A DNA stretch of 6,130 nt from an uncultured Oscillospiraceae bacterium (GTDB lineage Bacteria > Bacillota_A > Clostridia > Oscillospirales > Oscillospiraceae). Positions within the stretch are counted from its first letter, which is position 1. Every line of letters starts with the position of its first letter. Under the pieces are notes generated by a model that worked only from the letters and a program-made list of their open reading frames with translations, did no database searches and was not told the DNA's origin. The stretch spans positions 1-6,130 of the forward strand of contig CAKTNU010000117.1 in the NCBI GenBank assembly GCA_934589325.1. Reading direction: 5' to 3'. A program made the translations under genes and the position numbers. This document shows, piece after piece, positions 5,801 to 6,130 of this stretch.

Positions 5801-6130
5801 TTATGCCTTCTTTGCCTTGGGCTTTGCAAGGACCTGAACACCCTCGATGACAAGGATGATCGCCAGAACGATGAGGCCGATGGACCATACGAGCTGGAAC
5901 CAGTCGCCCCATGCAGCGCCTGCAGCGGCGATGAGCTTGATCTTTGCAATGATGGTCATAGTCAGGGAAGTGCCGGTAGCGGCAAGCATGAACACCATCG
6001 GGACAAAGAACATCTTATTGCTCTTGCCGACCTGACCGAGCCATGCGGCAACGGCCAGCATTGCGATACCTGCAAGCAGCTGGTTTGCGGCGCCGAACAC
6101 GCCCCAGATCTGGTTCAGACCCATGAAGCC
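5801..6130 (-). CDS. cstA: Carbon starvation protein CstA-family transporter, C-terminal part (5' end outside window)
   Basis: These are the last 109 codons of a membrane protein; the frame is open through the right edge, so the Met at 6124 is internal. The motif NQIWGVFGAANQLLAGIAML is characteristic of the C-terminal region of CstA-family proteins, which take up peptides or pyruvate in characterised members. Three hydrophobic segments are visible: one around IWGVFGAANQ to AAWLG, one around MFFVPMVFMLAATG to TIIA, and one around WFQLVWSIGLIVLAIILVIEG. A short basic tail (KPKAKKA) follows. The substrate in this organism is not shown by the sequence. The gene is transcribed in the same direction as pheST but is separated from it by a strong terminator and a new promoter. 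Confidence 0.88.
   Translation of the reverse strand, partial: GFMGLNQIWGVFGAANQLLAGIAMLAVAAWLGQVGKSNKMFFVPMVFMLAATGTSLTMTIIAKIKLIAAAGAAWGDWFQLVWSIGLIVLAIILVIEGVQVLAKPKAKKA

Noticed and set aside
5549..5912. Minus-strand open frames across the T-box leader and the cstA end (5549-5791, 5583-5912, 5722-5949)
   Set aside because: They cross a terminator, a promoter and structured leader RNA, and overlap the CstA-family coding frame. No leader peptide with an RBS was found.

Overview
The window looks like chromosomal DNA of a Clostridia-type Firmicute, probably an Oscillospiraceae/Ruminococcaceae-like gut anaerobe. The reasons are a T-box riboswitch ahead of pheST, an IreB-family (UPF0297) protein, an ECF-type transporter subunit, AGGAGG-type ribosome binding sites, GC-rich genes and AT-rich intergenic spacers. 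The assignment is inferred from gene content; there is no rRNA or marker phylogeny here.

Layout, left to right. Positions 1-266 (+) hold the C-terminal end of an ECF transporter S component. It converges on the minus-strand block through a hairpin (249-283) that serves both directions. All other genes are on the minus strand, so in transcription order (right to left) they are: the C-terminal end of a CstA-family carbon-starvation transporter (5801-6130) with its own terminator (5738-5765); a pheS promoter (5697-5725) and a full T-box leader with a Phe (UUC) specifier and mutually exclusive antiterminator and terminator (about 5478-5690); pheS (4419-5444); pheT (1699-4392); a promoter with a perfect extended -10 (1623-1650); an IreB-family gene (1347-1589); a 15-bp perfect hairpin (1298-1334); and an HD-domain metallo-phosphohydrolase gene (283-1281).

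How the parts work together. pheS and pheT encode the two subunits of phenylalanyl-tRNA synthetase. The T-box should let transcription proceed only when tRNA-Phe is uncharged: the specifier matches Phe, and the UGGU bulge matches an ACCA tRNA end. ireB has its own promoter, and the HD gene most likely shares its transcript, with the hairpin between them reducing or processing the downstream message.

The most unusual feature is PheT. At 897 residues it is about 90 longer than the usual roughly 800, and essentially all of the extra length is one insertion (about residues 141-240) between the N-terminal tRNA-binding OB domain and the B3/B4 editing core. The insertion carries motifs that look like a diverged second copy of the OB domain. 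No mobile element, CRISPR array, tRNA or rRNA gene was seen.
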